Assembly (NCBI GenBank): GCA_032251335.1
Contig: JAVVDW010000001.1
Location: 186,001 to 250,000, forward strand
Direction: 5' to 3'
DNA length: 64,000 bases
DNA from: UM-FILTER-40-17 sp032251335
GTDB lineage: Bacteria; Bacteroidota; Bacteroidia; Flavobacteriales; Flavobacteriaceae
The notes beneath the pieces are model-generated. The model saw only the letters and a program-made list of their open reading frames with translations. It was not told the origin of the DNA and made no database searches. The first letter of the stretch is position 1; every line of letters begins with the position of its first letter. This document shows, piece by piece, positions 41,843 through 50,535 of the stretch. The position numbers and the translations under genes are program-made.

Positions 41843-44494
41843 ATGTCAGTAGAAAAAAATCGATTAGATTCAAATTACAGTGGAGATCAAAAATGGTTAA
41901 AATGGGGCCCTTACCTCAGCGAACGTCAATGGGGAACAGTTAGGGAAGATTATAGCGAACACGGAGAAGCTTGGGACTATTTTCCTCACGACCATGCCAG
42001 AAGTCGGGTTTACCGATGGGGCGAAGACGGTTTAGCGGGAATCACCGACAGGTTTAATCATCTCAACTTTGCCGTAGCCTTGTGGAATGGAGAAGATCCC
42101 ATTGTAAAAGAGCGTTTATTTGGGTTGACGGGTCCGGAAGGCAACCACGCAGAAGATGTAAAAGAGTTGTATTATTATCTTGATAGTACACCGACGCATT
42201 CGTACATGAAACACCTGTACAAATATCCGCAAGCGGCATTTCCTTACGAACAATTGGTGCAAGTAAATCGGCATCGGTCTAAACAAGAAACAGAGTTTGA
42301 ACTACTAGACACCGGCGTGTTTGACAATCAAAAATATTTTGATGTATTCACAGAATACGCCAAAGCCGATGAAGAAGATATTTTAATTAAAATATCGGTG
42401 CATAACAGAGCGGATGCAGCTGCCAACATTTGTGTATTGCCCAATTTGTGGTTTACCAACCATTGGCAATTTGGCCTGGTCAAAGAAAAGCCCGAACTAT
42501 CATTAGAAAAAGTAGCAAAAGGATTTACAACCGTTAAAGCTACCCACAAGCAATTTGGTACTTATTATTTTTACTCGGAAACACCAGACAAAAACCTGTT
42601 TTCTGAAAATGAAACCAACAACCAAAGACTGTATGGCACCGCAAACGTGACGAGCAGACCCAAAGATGCCGTCAATGATGCTGTGGTTTCCGGAGATTTT
42701 AGCGCGTTTGAAGATGCGACAACCGGCACCAAATATTCGCCTTTTTATGAGGTTGAAATACCGGCAGAAAGTGTTCGGGTTTTTAAGTTCAGACTGTCTA
42801 AAAACGCACATAAAACCAATCCTTTAACAGTTGGGTTTGACAAAATTTTCAAAACCCGATTGGCCGAAGCCGATGAGTTTTACAACGCATTTTCGGATCG
42901 GGAAAAACACGGCGATTTGGCCAATATTCAGCGGCAAGCTTTTGCAGGTATGATGTGGTCTAAACAATATTATTACATAGACGTTCCGCAATGGCTCAAT
43001 GGAGACCCCGGACAAATGCCTCCGCCTGAAAACAGAAAACACGGACGTAATTCTGATTGGAAAACCCTAAACAACCGCGATATCATTTCTATGCCCGACA
43101 AATGGGAATATCCGTGGTATGCAGCTTGGGATTTGGCCTTTCACTGTGTGCCGCTGGCCATGGTGGATGCAGAATTTGCCAAAGAACAACTCATTTTATT
43201 TCTCAGAGAATGGTACATGAAACCCAACGGCCAGCTACCTGCTTACGAATGGGCATTTGGTGATGTAAATCCGCCGGTGCACGCCTGGGGCTGTTTACAA
43301 GTCTATCGCATAGACAAAAAAGCGACCGGCAAAGGCGATGTAAACTTTCTAAAGCGGGTTTTTCAAAAATTACTCATCAACTTCACATGGTGGGTCAATA
43401 GAAAAGACCACAAAGACAACAACATATTTGAAGGTGGTTTCCTCGGATTAGACAATATTGGTGTGTTTGATCGCAGTGCAGCCATACCCGGTGGCGGTTA
43501 TTTGGAACAGGCCGACGGCACCAGCTGGATGGCCATGTATAGCCTAAACATGTTGGATATGGCTTTGGAAATTGCACAAGAAGACCCTATTGGATTTGAA
43601 GATGTTGCCACCAAATTTCTAGAGCATTTCGTTTATATCGCAGAAGCACTCAACCAGCGTAGCGAAGACTGGACAGGTTCTTGGGACGAGCAAGATGGTT
43701 TTTTCTACGACGTACTAGGCTTGCCGGATGGCAGATTTATTCCTTTAAAAGTTAGGTCTCTAGTGGGTTTATCAACCCTTTTCGCCACCTTGGTTGTAGA
43801 TAACGCGCGCTTAGAAAACCTGCCCGATTTTAGACGCCGGTTGCATTGGTTTAGAAAATATCACTCTAAAAACGCCAAGCATTTGGTGATGGACCAATTT
43901 AATGAAGAAGGTGATATGCTCTTATCTTTGGTTCCTAAATATAGATTGGAACACATTCTGAAAGCCTTGCTAAGCAAAGAAGAATTTTATTCGCCCTATG
44001 GGATTCGCGCCGTATCAAAAGTACATGAAACACCCTACGTGGTTAACATCAACGGAGAAGACTTCGGTTTAACTTACGAGCCGGCTGAATCTACCACCAG
44101 TTTATTTGGCGGAAATTCCAATTGGCGCGGGCCTATTTGGATGCCTATGAATTATTTGTTGATACAATCTTTAAGAGAGTTTGATAAATTTTACAGCAAT
44201 GAAATCGGGGTAGCTTGTCCGGCAGATGCCAGCAACTTGTGTTGTTTGAGTGAAGTTGCAGATGACATATCAGACAATCTTATCAAGATGTTCGAACAAG
44301 ACCAAAAAGGTTCGCGACGCATCCACGCTTTGCACGACATATACGAAAAAGACCCATATTTTAAGAAATTGGTGCTTTTTTACGAGTATTTTCACGGAGA
44401 TAATGGCCGTGGTGTGGGCGCAGCGCACCAAACAGGTTGGACGGGATTGGTAGCAGAGCTCATCCAAAACAAAATTAAAAACGCGTCAAAATAA
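41843..44494 (+). CDS. GH63-like glucosidase (MGH1-type, (alpha/alpha)6 barrel)
   Basis: From the ATG at 41843 the protein is 883 residues. The N-terminal block WLKWGPYLSERQWGTVREDYSEHG (read in pieces) and HDHARSRVYRWGEDGLAGI mark the bacterial GH63/MGH1-like glucosidases. The C-terminal barrel contains WDLAFHCVPLAMVDAEFAKEQL, PAYEWAFGDVNPPVHAW and GNSNWRGPIWMPMNYLL, where carboxylates of the active site lie. It probably removes alpha-linked glucose, or acts on a small glucoside such as a compatible solute. No signal peptide is seen. It sits 5 bp upstream of the debranching-type enzyme. Confidence 0.88.
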   Translation: MSVEKNRLDSNYSGDQKWLKWGPYLSERQWGTVREDYSEHGEAWDYFPHDHARSRVYRWGEDGLAGITDRFNHLNFAVALWNGEDPIVKERLFGLTGPEGNHAEDVKELYYYLDSTPTHSYMKHLYKYPQAAFPYEQLVQVNRHRSKQETEFELLDTGVFDNQKYFDVFTEYAKADEEDILIKISVHNRADAAANICVLPNLWFTNHWQFGLVKEKPELSLEKVAKGFTTVKATHKQFGTYYFYSETPDKNLFSENETNNQRLYGTANVTSRPKDAVNDAVVSGDFSAFEDATTGTKYSPFYEVEIPAESVRVFKFRLSKNAHKTNPLTVGFDKIFKTRLAEADEFYNAFSDREKHGDLANIQRQAFAGMMWSKQYYYIDVPQWLNGDPGQMPPPENRKHGRNSDWKTLNNRDIISMPDKWEYPWYAAWDLAFHCVPLAMVDAEFAKEQLILFLREWYMKPNGQLPAYEWAFGDVNPPVHAWGCLQVYRIDKKATGKGDVNFLKRVFQKLLINFTWWVNRKDHKDNNIFEGGFLGLDNIGVFDRSAAIPGGGYLEQADGTSWMAMYSLNMLDMALEIAQEDPIGFEDVATKFLEHFVYIAEALNQRSEDWTGSWDEQDGFFYDVLGLPDGRFIPLKVRSLVGLSTLFATLVVDNARLENLPDFRRRLHWFRKYHSKNAKHLVMDQFNEEGDMLLSLVPKYRLEHILKALLSKEEFYSPYGIRAVSKVHETPYVVNINGEDFGLTYEPAESTTSLFGGNSNWRGPIWMPMNYLLIQSLREFDKFYSNEIGVACPADASNLCCLSEVADDISDNLIKMFEQDQKGSRRIHALHDIYEKDPYFKKLVLFYEYFHGDNGRGVGAAHQTGWTGLVAELIQNKIKNASK

Positions 44495-44499
44495 AAGCT

Positions 44500-46443
44500 A
44501 TGTTGGATTTTTTAAATGCAGATTTCGAAACACTGTCGCGCAAAGAGTGGATTTACACCAACGGTTTGGGGGGCTATGCCTCGGGTACCATATCCGGAGC
44601 AAATACGAGGCGATATCACGGTTTGTTGGTCGCTTCTTTGAATCCGCCAACCCAGCGAATGGTATTGGTGTCTAAAGTAGAAGAAACACTTTTGGACGGC
44701 GACAATGCCGTTGAATTGGGTTGCAACCGTTTTGGAGAGATCGTCGCACCGCAGGGACATCAATTTATTCAAAAATTTGAAAGAGTTCCCTTCCCTAAAA
44801 CAGTGTATGATTTGCGCGGTTTTCGGTTTTCAAAATCCGTGTTTATGCCGTATGGCAAAAACGCGACGGTAGTTCGCTATGAAAATTTAGGAAAGAAAAC
44901 CGTTCATCTAAAAGTAAATATTCTTTTGAACCATCGCGATTATCACAGCAATTTTCAAGAAAACGGACACACAAATTTCTTTACCGAAACGGAAAACAAC
45001 TTCCTAAAAACATATGCTTATTTAGGTGCGGCTCCACTTTATACCTATCATGAGGGTGAATTTGAAAATTCACCAAACTGGTTTAAAAATTATTTTTACG
45101 AACGCGAGGCCGAAAGAGGCTTGCAAGCAACTGAAGACAATTTTTCAATCGGATATATTTACCTAACGCTGGCAGCAGGTGAATCCAAAAATATGCTGTT
45201 CAGCCAAGACGCGATTTCCAAAAAGCCCAATTACGACAAACTCAAAGACGCCGAAATAAAGCGACTGGCATCATTTCGAACTACAGAAAATGCGTTTTTA
45301 AACGATTTGTTGGTTAGCGGGGATCAGTTTGTAGTAGAACGTAGGTCCACGGAAAGCCATTCCATCATAGCCGGTTATCATTGGTTTACAGATTGGGGGC
45401 GCGATTCAATGATTGCGATGCGTGGCTTGGCCATCGACAGGGGAAACAAAAAAGTTTGTCAATCTATTCTCAATACGTTTTTTAATTACTTAGATCAGGG
45501 TATGTTGCCCAATCGTTTTCCTGATGCACCCGATGATGACATAGAATACAACACCATAGACGCCACGCTTTGGCTTTTTGTCGTGATGTTTGAGTATTAC
45601 GAAAAGTTTGGCGACAAAGCATTTGTTAAAAAATCATTTGACAAGCTTACAGAAATTATACAATTTCATAAATCCGGTACTCGCTATGACATACACGAAA
45701 CACCCGAAGGTTTTCTGTATGGCGGACAAGGCATTGCACAACTAACGTGGATGGATGCCCGCGTGGGTGACTATGTGGTAACGCCAAGACACGGCTGTCC
45801 GGTTGAAATACAGGCATTGTGGTACAACGCACTGAAAATTTATTTGAAATTTGCGGAAATACTCAATCTAACCGATACCTTCCTAGAAAGTGTTTCAGAA
45901 AGTATTCAGCAATTTGAAACGCATTTTTCTAAAGAATTTTTTAATGGAATGGGATATTTGAACGATGTAGTATTGCCTCGTCATTCAGCAGATTCATCCC
46001 TGCGATGCAATCAAATCTATGCGTTGAGTTTGCCGTTTTCACCTCTCAACAAAGACCAACAACAGCAAGTTTTGGACATAGTGACAAAAAAATTGCTCAC
46101 TCCTTATGGCTTGCGCACTTTGTCTCAAGACCATCCGGACTTTAAAGCTACTTATGGCGGCGATGTATGGCATCGAGACGGTGCCTATCACCAAGGTACG
46201 GTTTGGCCATTTCTGATGAGTGAATATACGGAAGCCTACTTAAAAGTCCACGGCAAAAGTACAGCTACAAAAGACCATATTCGAACATTAATACAGCCCT
46301 TGAAACATCATTTTTATCATGAAAACTGTATTATGGGCGTTTCTGAAATTTTTGACGGCGATACACCAAAATTTGGCAAAGGCACCATCCAACAAGCTTG
46401 GTCTGTTTCTGCCCTGATTCGGATTTTGCATCAAATACAATAG
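44500..46443 (+). CDS. Amylo-alpha-1,6-glucosidase (glycogen debranching enzyme type)
   Basis: The 647-residue protein has the N-terminal GDE domain (KEWIYTNGLGGYASGTISGANTRRYHGLL read in pieces, about 14-43) and the C-terminal GH133-like (alpha/alpha)6 barrel. Markers are HSIIAGYHWFTDWGRDSMIAMRG, NTIDATLWLFV, QLTWMDARVGDYVVTPRHGCPVEIQALWYNAL and WHRDGAYHQGTVWPF. It hydrolyses alpha-1,6-branch glucose of glycogen. Together with glgA upstream and the GH63-like enzyme, it points to intracellular alpha-glucan turnover. It follows the previous gene by 5 bp. Confidence 0.9.
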   Translation: MLDFLNADFETLSRKEWIYTNGLGGYASGTISGANTRRYHGLLVASLNPPTQRMVLVSKVEETLLDGDNAVELGCNRFGEIVAPQGHQFIQKFERVPFPKTVYDLRGFRFSKSVFMPYGKNATVVRYENLGKKTVHLKVNILLNHRDYHSNFQENGHTNFFTETENNFLKTYAYLGAAPLYTYHEGEFENSPNWFKNYFYEREAERGLQATEDNFSIGYIYLTLAAGESKNMLFSQDAISKKPNYDKLKDAEIKRLASFRTTENAFLNDLLVSGDQFVVERRSTESHSIIAGYHWFTDWGRDSMIAMRGLAIDRGNKKVCQSILNTFFNYLDQGMLPNRFPDAPDDDIEYNTIDATLWLFVVMFEYYEKFGDKAFVKKSFDKLTEIIQFHKSGTRYDIHETPEGFLYGGQGIAQLTWMDARVGDYVVTPRHGCPVEIQALWYNALKIYLKFAEILNLTDTFLESVSESIQQFETHFSKEFFNGMGYLNDVVLPRHSADSSLRCNQIYALSLPFSPLNKDQQQQVLDIVTKKLLTPYGLRTLSQDHPDFKATYGGDVWHRDGAYHQGTVWPFLMSEYTEAYLKVHGKSTATKDHIRTLIQPLKHHFYHENCIMGVSEIFDGDTPKFGKGTIQQAWSVSALIRILHQIQ

Positions 46444-46479
46444 ATATAATGATTTTATAAGTTGTTGAATAAAACGAAT

Positions 46480-46575
46480 GGCTAATGCCTAATACCTATT
46501 GGCTAATGGCTTTTGGCTAATAGTTTCAATCTTCAACAAATAACGATTAACCAATAACGTATAACCATTAACCCC
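46480..46575. repeat. Cluster of short degenerate repeats (GGCTAAT / AACCATTAACC)
   Basis: Between the debranching enzyme and MFS genes, GGCTAATG/GGCTAATA occurs three times (46480, 46501, 46515). It is followed by two imperfect copies of a TAAC-AACC unit (46541-46554 TAACGATTAACCAA; 46555-46568 TAACGTATAACCAT). The second half is roughly the inverse complement of the first (GGCTAATGG against CCATTAACC). It may be a decayed repeat element or a weak hairpin. Confidence 0.55.
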
Positions 46576-46583
46576 CACAGGCA

Positions 46584-47765
46584 TTGAAAACTTCAACTCT
46601 AAGAAAAGTATTGGCCATTTATCCCGGTGGATTTCTCCTCGGTGTAGTTTTAGTGCTGTTCCCTGCAGCGGGAAGTATTTTGACCAGCGAGGCGCATCAC
46701 GGCTTTTCCAGTAGTCAGTTTGGGAGCATTTTTACGCCACAAATCATTTTAGCAATAGTGTCATCCTTACTCGCGTCGAGAATTGCCGATAAAATCGGTA
46801 TGAAAAAAGTTTTACTTTTGGGTATGGTGGCACTTACAGTTTCAGCAGCTTTGCTCGGATTTAGTCACCTTTTTGAGGCAGAAGCTTACATTGCCTATTT
46901 CATCATTATGTCAGCCACTGCTTTTTTGGGATTGGGTTTTGGTTTTTCTTTAACAGCTCTAAATCCGTTTGCCTACCAGTTGTTTCCGGGCAAGGAAGCT
47001 TCAGCCCTCACAGCTTTACATTTTTTTTTAGGTTTGGGCACAGCCACTTCACCACTTCTTATCAGTTATTTTGACAGTTTGGGTTCGTGGTGGATGGGTG
47101 CTTTGCTTACAGCTGTGTTGGTTTTACTCGTTTTGATTTATACGGCAACACTCAATTTATCATTAACAGAAGATGCCTTGGAAAGTGGTATAAAAAAAGT
47201 GAAATTCAAAATTCCACGCCGACTATGGTGGTACGTCATTGCGGTGTTTTTTTACGGCGCTTGTGAGGCTACTTTCGGCAGTTGGGGTTCTGTGTTTTTG
47301 GAAAAACAAGGCGGCTTGTCAGTTGCCAAAGCTTCTTTAGGCTTGTCATTGTTTTGGGGTGGTGTGGCTGTTGGGCGTATCCTCTTTGCTTTAGTGGCGC
47401 TCAAATATAAAACCAATTGGCTCTACATGATTGCGCCCTTTGTACTGGCGTTCATTTTCTATATGTTGCCCTTGGCTGATTCCGAAATTTTATATCTCTG
47501 CGCCATGGCGGCAGGCGGACTTGTCATTTCGTTTGTGTTACCCAAATCTTTTAGCAATTCTACCGCTGATTTTCCACAACAAGCCGCGATAGTTTCCGGA
47601 TTTTTAGTAGCCGCATTGCAATTGGGTACCGGTTTTAGTGCCAATGTAATTGGCTTGCTAAACGAAAGTTTTGGCCTTGCTGTTTTGTTTCAATTCTCAA
47701 CAGTTTATGCCCTTATTTTTGGATTCATCGTCCTGTATCTGAATCAAACGCGAACAAAAGTTTAA
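46584..47765 (+). CDS. MFS transporter (sugar permease-like)
   Basis: The 393-residue protein has twelve predicted membrane helices and the MFS inter-helix pattern ASRIADKIGMKKVLLLG. The N-terminus (VLAIYPGGFLLGVVLVLFPAAGS read in pieces) and FGFSLTALNPFAYQLFPGKEASALTALH resemble FucP-like or sugar-exporting MFS proteins. TTG at 46584 is the probable start; a stop lies five codons upstream and no ATG precedes the first helix. Being last on the island, it probably carries the sugar or its oxidation product. Confidence 0.85.
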   Translation: MKTSTLRKVLAIYPGGFLLGVVLVLFPAAGSILTSEAHHGFSSSQFGSIFTPQIILAIVSSLLASRIADKIGMKKVLLLGMVALTVSAALLGFSHLFEAEAYIAYFIIMSATAFLGLGFGFSLTALNPFAYQLFPGKEASALTALHFFLGLGTATSPLLISYFDSLGSWWMGALLTAVLVLLVLIYTATLNLSLTEDALESGIKKVKFKIPRRLWWYVIAVFFYGACEATFGSWGSVFLEKQGGLSVAKASLGLSLFWGGVAVGRILFALVALKYKTNWLYMIAPFVLAFIFYMLPLADSEILYLCAMAAGGLVISFVLPKSFSNSTADFPQQAAIVSGFLVAALQLGTGFSANVIGLLNESFGLAVLFQFSTVYALIFGFIVLYLNQTRTKV

Positions 47766-47846
47766 CAGTCATAAAAAATATTTAAAACTTTAAGAATTTA
47801 TGACATTTTTAAACAAACAATACGTCTCTATATATCGTATTTTTCG

Positions 47847-47854
47847 TAAATTCG
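47847..47854 (+). promoter_or_regulatory. Probable -7 box (TAAATTCG) of citrate synthase
   Basis: The box differs from TAnnTTTG at one base and is the same octamer as before the aldose epimerase. Both share the wider context TTTTCGTAAATTCGC. It lies 34 bp upstream of the ATG at 47889. Confidence 0.4.
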
Positions 47855-47888
47855 CAACAATCAGTTTATAACTTTTAAATTTAACAGT

Positions 47889-49172
47889 ATGTCAAATACC
47901 GCTACCATTGAAGTCAATGGAAAAAAATATGAAATGCCCATATTGACAGGCACCGAAAATGAAGTTGCCATCGACATCAGCAGCTTCCGGAGTCAGTCCG
48001 GCGTCATCACACTCGATCAAGGATATAAAAACACCGGTTCATGCGAAAGTGAAATCACTTTTTTGGACGGTGAAAAAGGTATTCTCAGGTATCGCGGTTA
48101 TTCCATAGAGGAATTAGCAGAAAAAGCCAGCTTTTTAGAAGTTTGTTATTTGTTGATTTTTGGTGAACTTCCAAAGAAAGTTCAACTCGAAAAATTTCAC
48201 AACGATATACGCGAGCAATCTATTGTCGCCGACGACATGAAAAAGATTTTGGACGGTTTTCCGCAAACAGCACATCCCATGGGGGTTTTGTCTTCTTTGA
48301 CCAGTGCTTTGGTAGCATTTAATCCGTCTTCCGTACAGGTTTCGTCAGAAGAAGCCATGTACAAAGCCATTGTAAAAATCTTGGGTAAATTTCCGGTTTT
48401 AGTAGCCTGGACCCACCGCAAAAGATTGGGTTATCCTTACGAATACGGAGATGAAGATTTGGGATATGTAGAAAACATTGCCAAAATGATGTTTAAAAAA
48501 CCCAACAAAGAATACAAATCCAATCCTGTTGTCATTGATGCGCTAGACAAATTATTGATTTTGCACGCCGACCACGAACAAAACTGTTCCACTTCTACAG
48601 TACGAATCGTAGGTTCTTCACACGCAGGACTTTTCGCTTCATTGGCTGCCGGTATTTCTGCACTTTGGGGGCCGCTTCACGGTGGCGCCAACCAAGCGGT
48701 TATTGAAATGCTTGAGGCCATTAAAGAAGACGGTGGAGACACCAAAAAATACATGGGGAAGGCAAAAGACAAAGACGATCCATTCCGCCTGATGGGCTTT
48801 GGACACAGGGTTTATAAAAACTTTGACCCAAGAGCCAAAATCATCAAAAAATCAGCCGACGAAGTACTGTCAAGTTTAGGCATCGTAGATCCTATTTTAG
48901 ACATAGCCAAAGGTCTTGAAAAAGAAGCATTGGAAGACCCTTATTTTGTTGACAGAAAATTATACCCGAACGTAGATTTCTACTCAGGTATCATCTATAG
49001 AGCGCTGAATATTCCAACTGAAATGTTTACGGTAATGTTCGCCTTGGGCCGTTTGCCCGGTTGGATTGCGCAATGGAGAGAAATGCGCTTGAAAAAAGAA
49101 CCGATTGGTAGGCCAAGACAATTGTATCAAGGTTATACATACAGACCTTTTAAATCGGTGGACGAAAGGTAA
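47889..49172 (+). CDS. gltA: Citrate synthase
   Basis: The 427-residue enzyme condenses acetyl-CoA with oxaloacetate in the TCA cycle. The length and N-terminal extension fit the hexameric Gram-negative type. Marks are CESEITFLDGEKGILRYRGY, the active-site histidine in LHADHEQNCSTSTVR, GPLHGGANQAVIEML and the signature MGFGHRVYKNFDPRAKIIK. The conserved aspartate lies in NVDFYSGIIYRAL. The gene is monocistronic, with its own promoter-like box and a strong terminator. Confidence 0.97.
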   Translation: MSNTATIEVNGKKYEMPILTGTENEVAIDISSFRSQSGVITLDQGYKNTGSCESEITFLDGEKGILRYRGYSIEELAEKASFLEVCYLLIFGELPKKVQLEKFHNDIREQSIVADDMKKILDGFPQTAHPMGVLSSLTSALVAFNPSSVQVSSEEAMYKAIVKILGKFPVLVAWTHRKRLGYPYEYGDEDLGYVENIAKMMFKKPNKEYKSNPVVIDALDKLLILHADHEQNCSTSTVRIVGSSHAGLFASLAAGISALWGPLHGGANQAVIEMLEAIKEDGGDTKKYMGKAKDKDDPFRLMGFGHRVYKNFDPRAKIIKKSADEVLSSLGIVDPILDIAKGLEKEALEDPYFVDRKLYPNVDFYSGIIYRALNIPTEMFTVMFALGRLPGWIAQWREMRLKKEPIGRPRQLYQGYTYRPFKSVDER

Positions 49173-49193
49173 ACTTTAAATATAATTTACACC

Positions 49194-49230
49194 AAGCCCT
49201 GTCAGCATTTGATAGGGCTTTTGTATTTTT
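49194..49230 (+). terminator. Rho-independent terminator of citrate synthase
   Basis: An 11-bp stem with one G-T wobble (AAGCCCTGTCA at 49194-49204 with TGATAGGGCTT at 49210-49220) and a 5-nt loop is followed by TTTG and a second T run. It begins 22 bp after the stop codon. Confidence 0.9.
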
Positions 49231-49245
49231 AGCAAAAATTTATTC

Positions 49246-50166
49246 ATGTTAGCACTGCATATACAAAACGAAACCGACAGGCTAAAGGCTGTAGTGCTGG
49301 GAACAGCCGAACAGAACGGCCCTACGCCTAAAATCGAAGAGGCTTATGATCCAAAATCTGCGGAACATATACGAGCGGGAACTTATCCTTTGGAAGAAAA
49401 TATGACAGCCGAAATGGATGCGTTTGAAAAGGTTTTAAAAAGATATGATGTCACCGTTTACAGACCTAAAATCATACCTAATGTCAATCAGATTTTTACG
49501 CGTGATATTGCCTTTGTGATAGACGATACGCTGATTAAATCTAACATATTGCCTGACAGAGAAGCCGAAATAAATGCCATTGAAGATGTATTGCAACAAA
49601 TTGCACCCGAAAAAATATTACATACTACACCCGATACGCATTTTGAAGGTGGCGATATAATGCTTTGGAACGAATATGTTTTTGTAGGTTACTACACGGG
49701 TTCTGACTATAAAGCGCAGATCACAGCGCGTACAAACGAAAAAGGGGTTTCGTTTATCAAAAACCAATTTCCGCACAAAAAAGTACTGCCTTTTGACTTG
49801 ATAAAGTCTAAGACCGATGCTCGAAAAAATGCCTTGCATCTCGATTGTGTTTTTCAACCTGTCGGAAATGACAAAGCCATCATTCACCCGGAAGGATTTC
49901 GAAACCCAAATGAATTGCAGACATTAATAAAACTTTTTGGCAAAGAAAACCTGTTTGTCATTACCGCCGACGAAATGTACCAAATGTACAGCAATGTATT
50001 TTCTATAGATACCAATGTGGTGGTCTCGGAGCAACAATTTACGCGACTCAACCGTTGGTTGCGCGAGCAGGGCTTTACCGTTGAAGAAATTCCCTATGCA
50101 GAAATATCAAAACAAGAAGGTTTGTTGCGTTGTTCCACCCTACCGCTTATTAGAGAAAGATCATAA
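49246..50166 (+). CDS. DDAH/arginine-deiminase-fold amidinohydrolase
   Basis: The 306-residue protein is a guanidino-group-modifying enzyme (pentein fold). It shows FTRDIAFVI near 85, FEGGDIMLWN, the catalytic histidine in NALHLDCVFQ and the C-terminal nucleophile cysteine in QEGLLRCSTLPL. It most likely hydrolyses arginine, methylarginine or a related compound to citrulline plus an amine. The exact substrate cannot be decided. It is followed 15 bp later by the SUI1 gene, so the two may share a transcript. Confidence 0.87.
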   Translation: MLALHIQNETDRLKAVVLGTAEQNGPTPKIEEAYDPKSAEHIRAGTYPLEENMTAEMDAFEKVLKRYDVTVYRPKIIPNVNQIFTRDIAFVIDDTLIKSNILPDREAEINAIEDVLQQIAPEKILHTTPDTHFEGGDIMLWNEYVFVGYYTGSDYKAQITARTNEKGVSFIKNQFPHKKVLPFDLIKSKTDARKNALHLDCVFQPVGNDKAIIHPEGFRNPNELQTLIKLFGKENLFVITADEMYQMYSNVFSIDTNVVVSEQQFTRLNRWLREQGFTVEEIPYAEISKQEGLLRCSTLPLIRERS

Positions 50167-50181
50167 AACCAAAACGCTCCT

Positions 50182-50535
50182 ATGGCAAAACCTAAAAAAA
50201 TTGGATTAGAAGATCTCGGTGGTTTTGTGTATTCCACCAACCAAGATTTTGTTCCACCCTCCCAAGAAACGCATTTGGAAACTCCCGAGAATGCTGCGCA
50301 AAGATTAGAAGCACATTTTAGCAACAAAGGACGCGGTGGCAAAACCGTAACCGTCATCAAAGGATTTGTGGGCACCGATGAAGATTTAAAGGCCTTGGCC
50401 AAACAACTCAAAAATCACTGTGGCGTGGGCGGTTCGGTCAAAGAGGGCGAAATCATCATACAAGGAAACCAACGTGAAAAAATCATGCATTTTCTGACGG
50501 AGCAGGGTTTTCGGGTGAAACGGGTTGGTGGCTAG
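50182..50535 (+). CDS. SUI1/eIF1-family translation factor (YciH-like)
   Basis: The 117-residue protein has a short variable N-terminus and a C-terminal SUI1 domain (about 40-115) with GRGGKTVTVIKGFVGTDEDLKALAKQLKNHCGVGGSVKEG (read in pieces) and IIIQGNQREKIMHFL. The family is the bacterial counterpart of eIF1; E. coli YciH affects start-codon selection under stress. The last 53 bp overlap the CPBP protease gene tail-to-tail on the other strand. Confidence 0.93.
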   Translation: MAKPKKIGLEDLGGFVYSTNQDFVPPSQETHLETPENAAQRLEAHFSNKGRGGKTVTVIKGFVGTDEDLKALAKQLKNHCGVGGSVKEGEIIIQGNQREKIMHFLTEQGFRVKRVGG

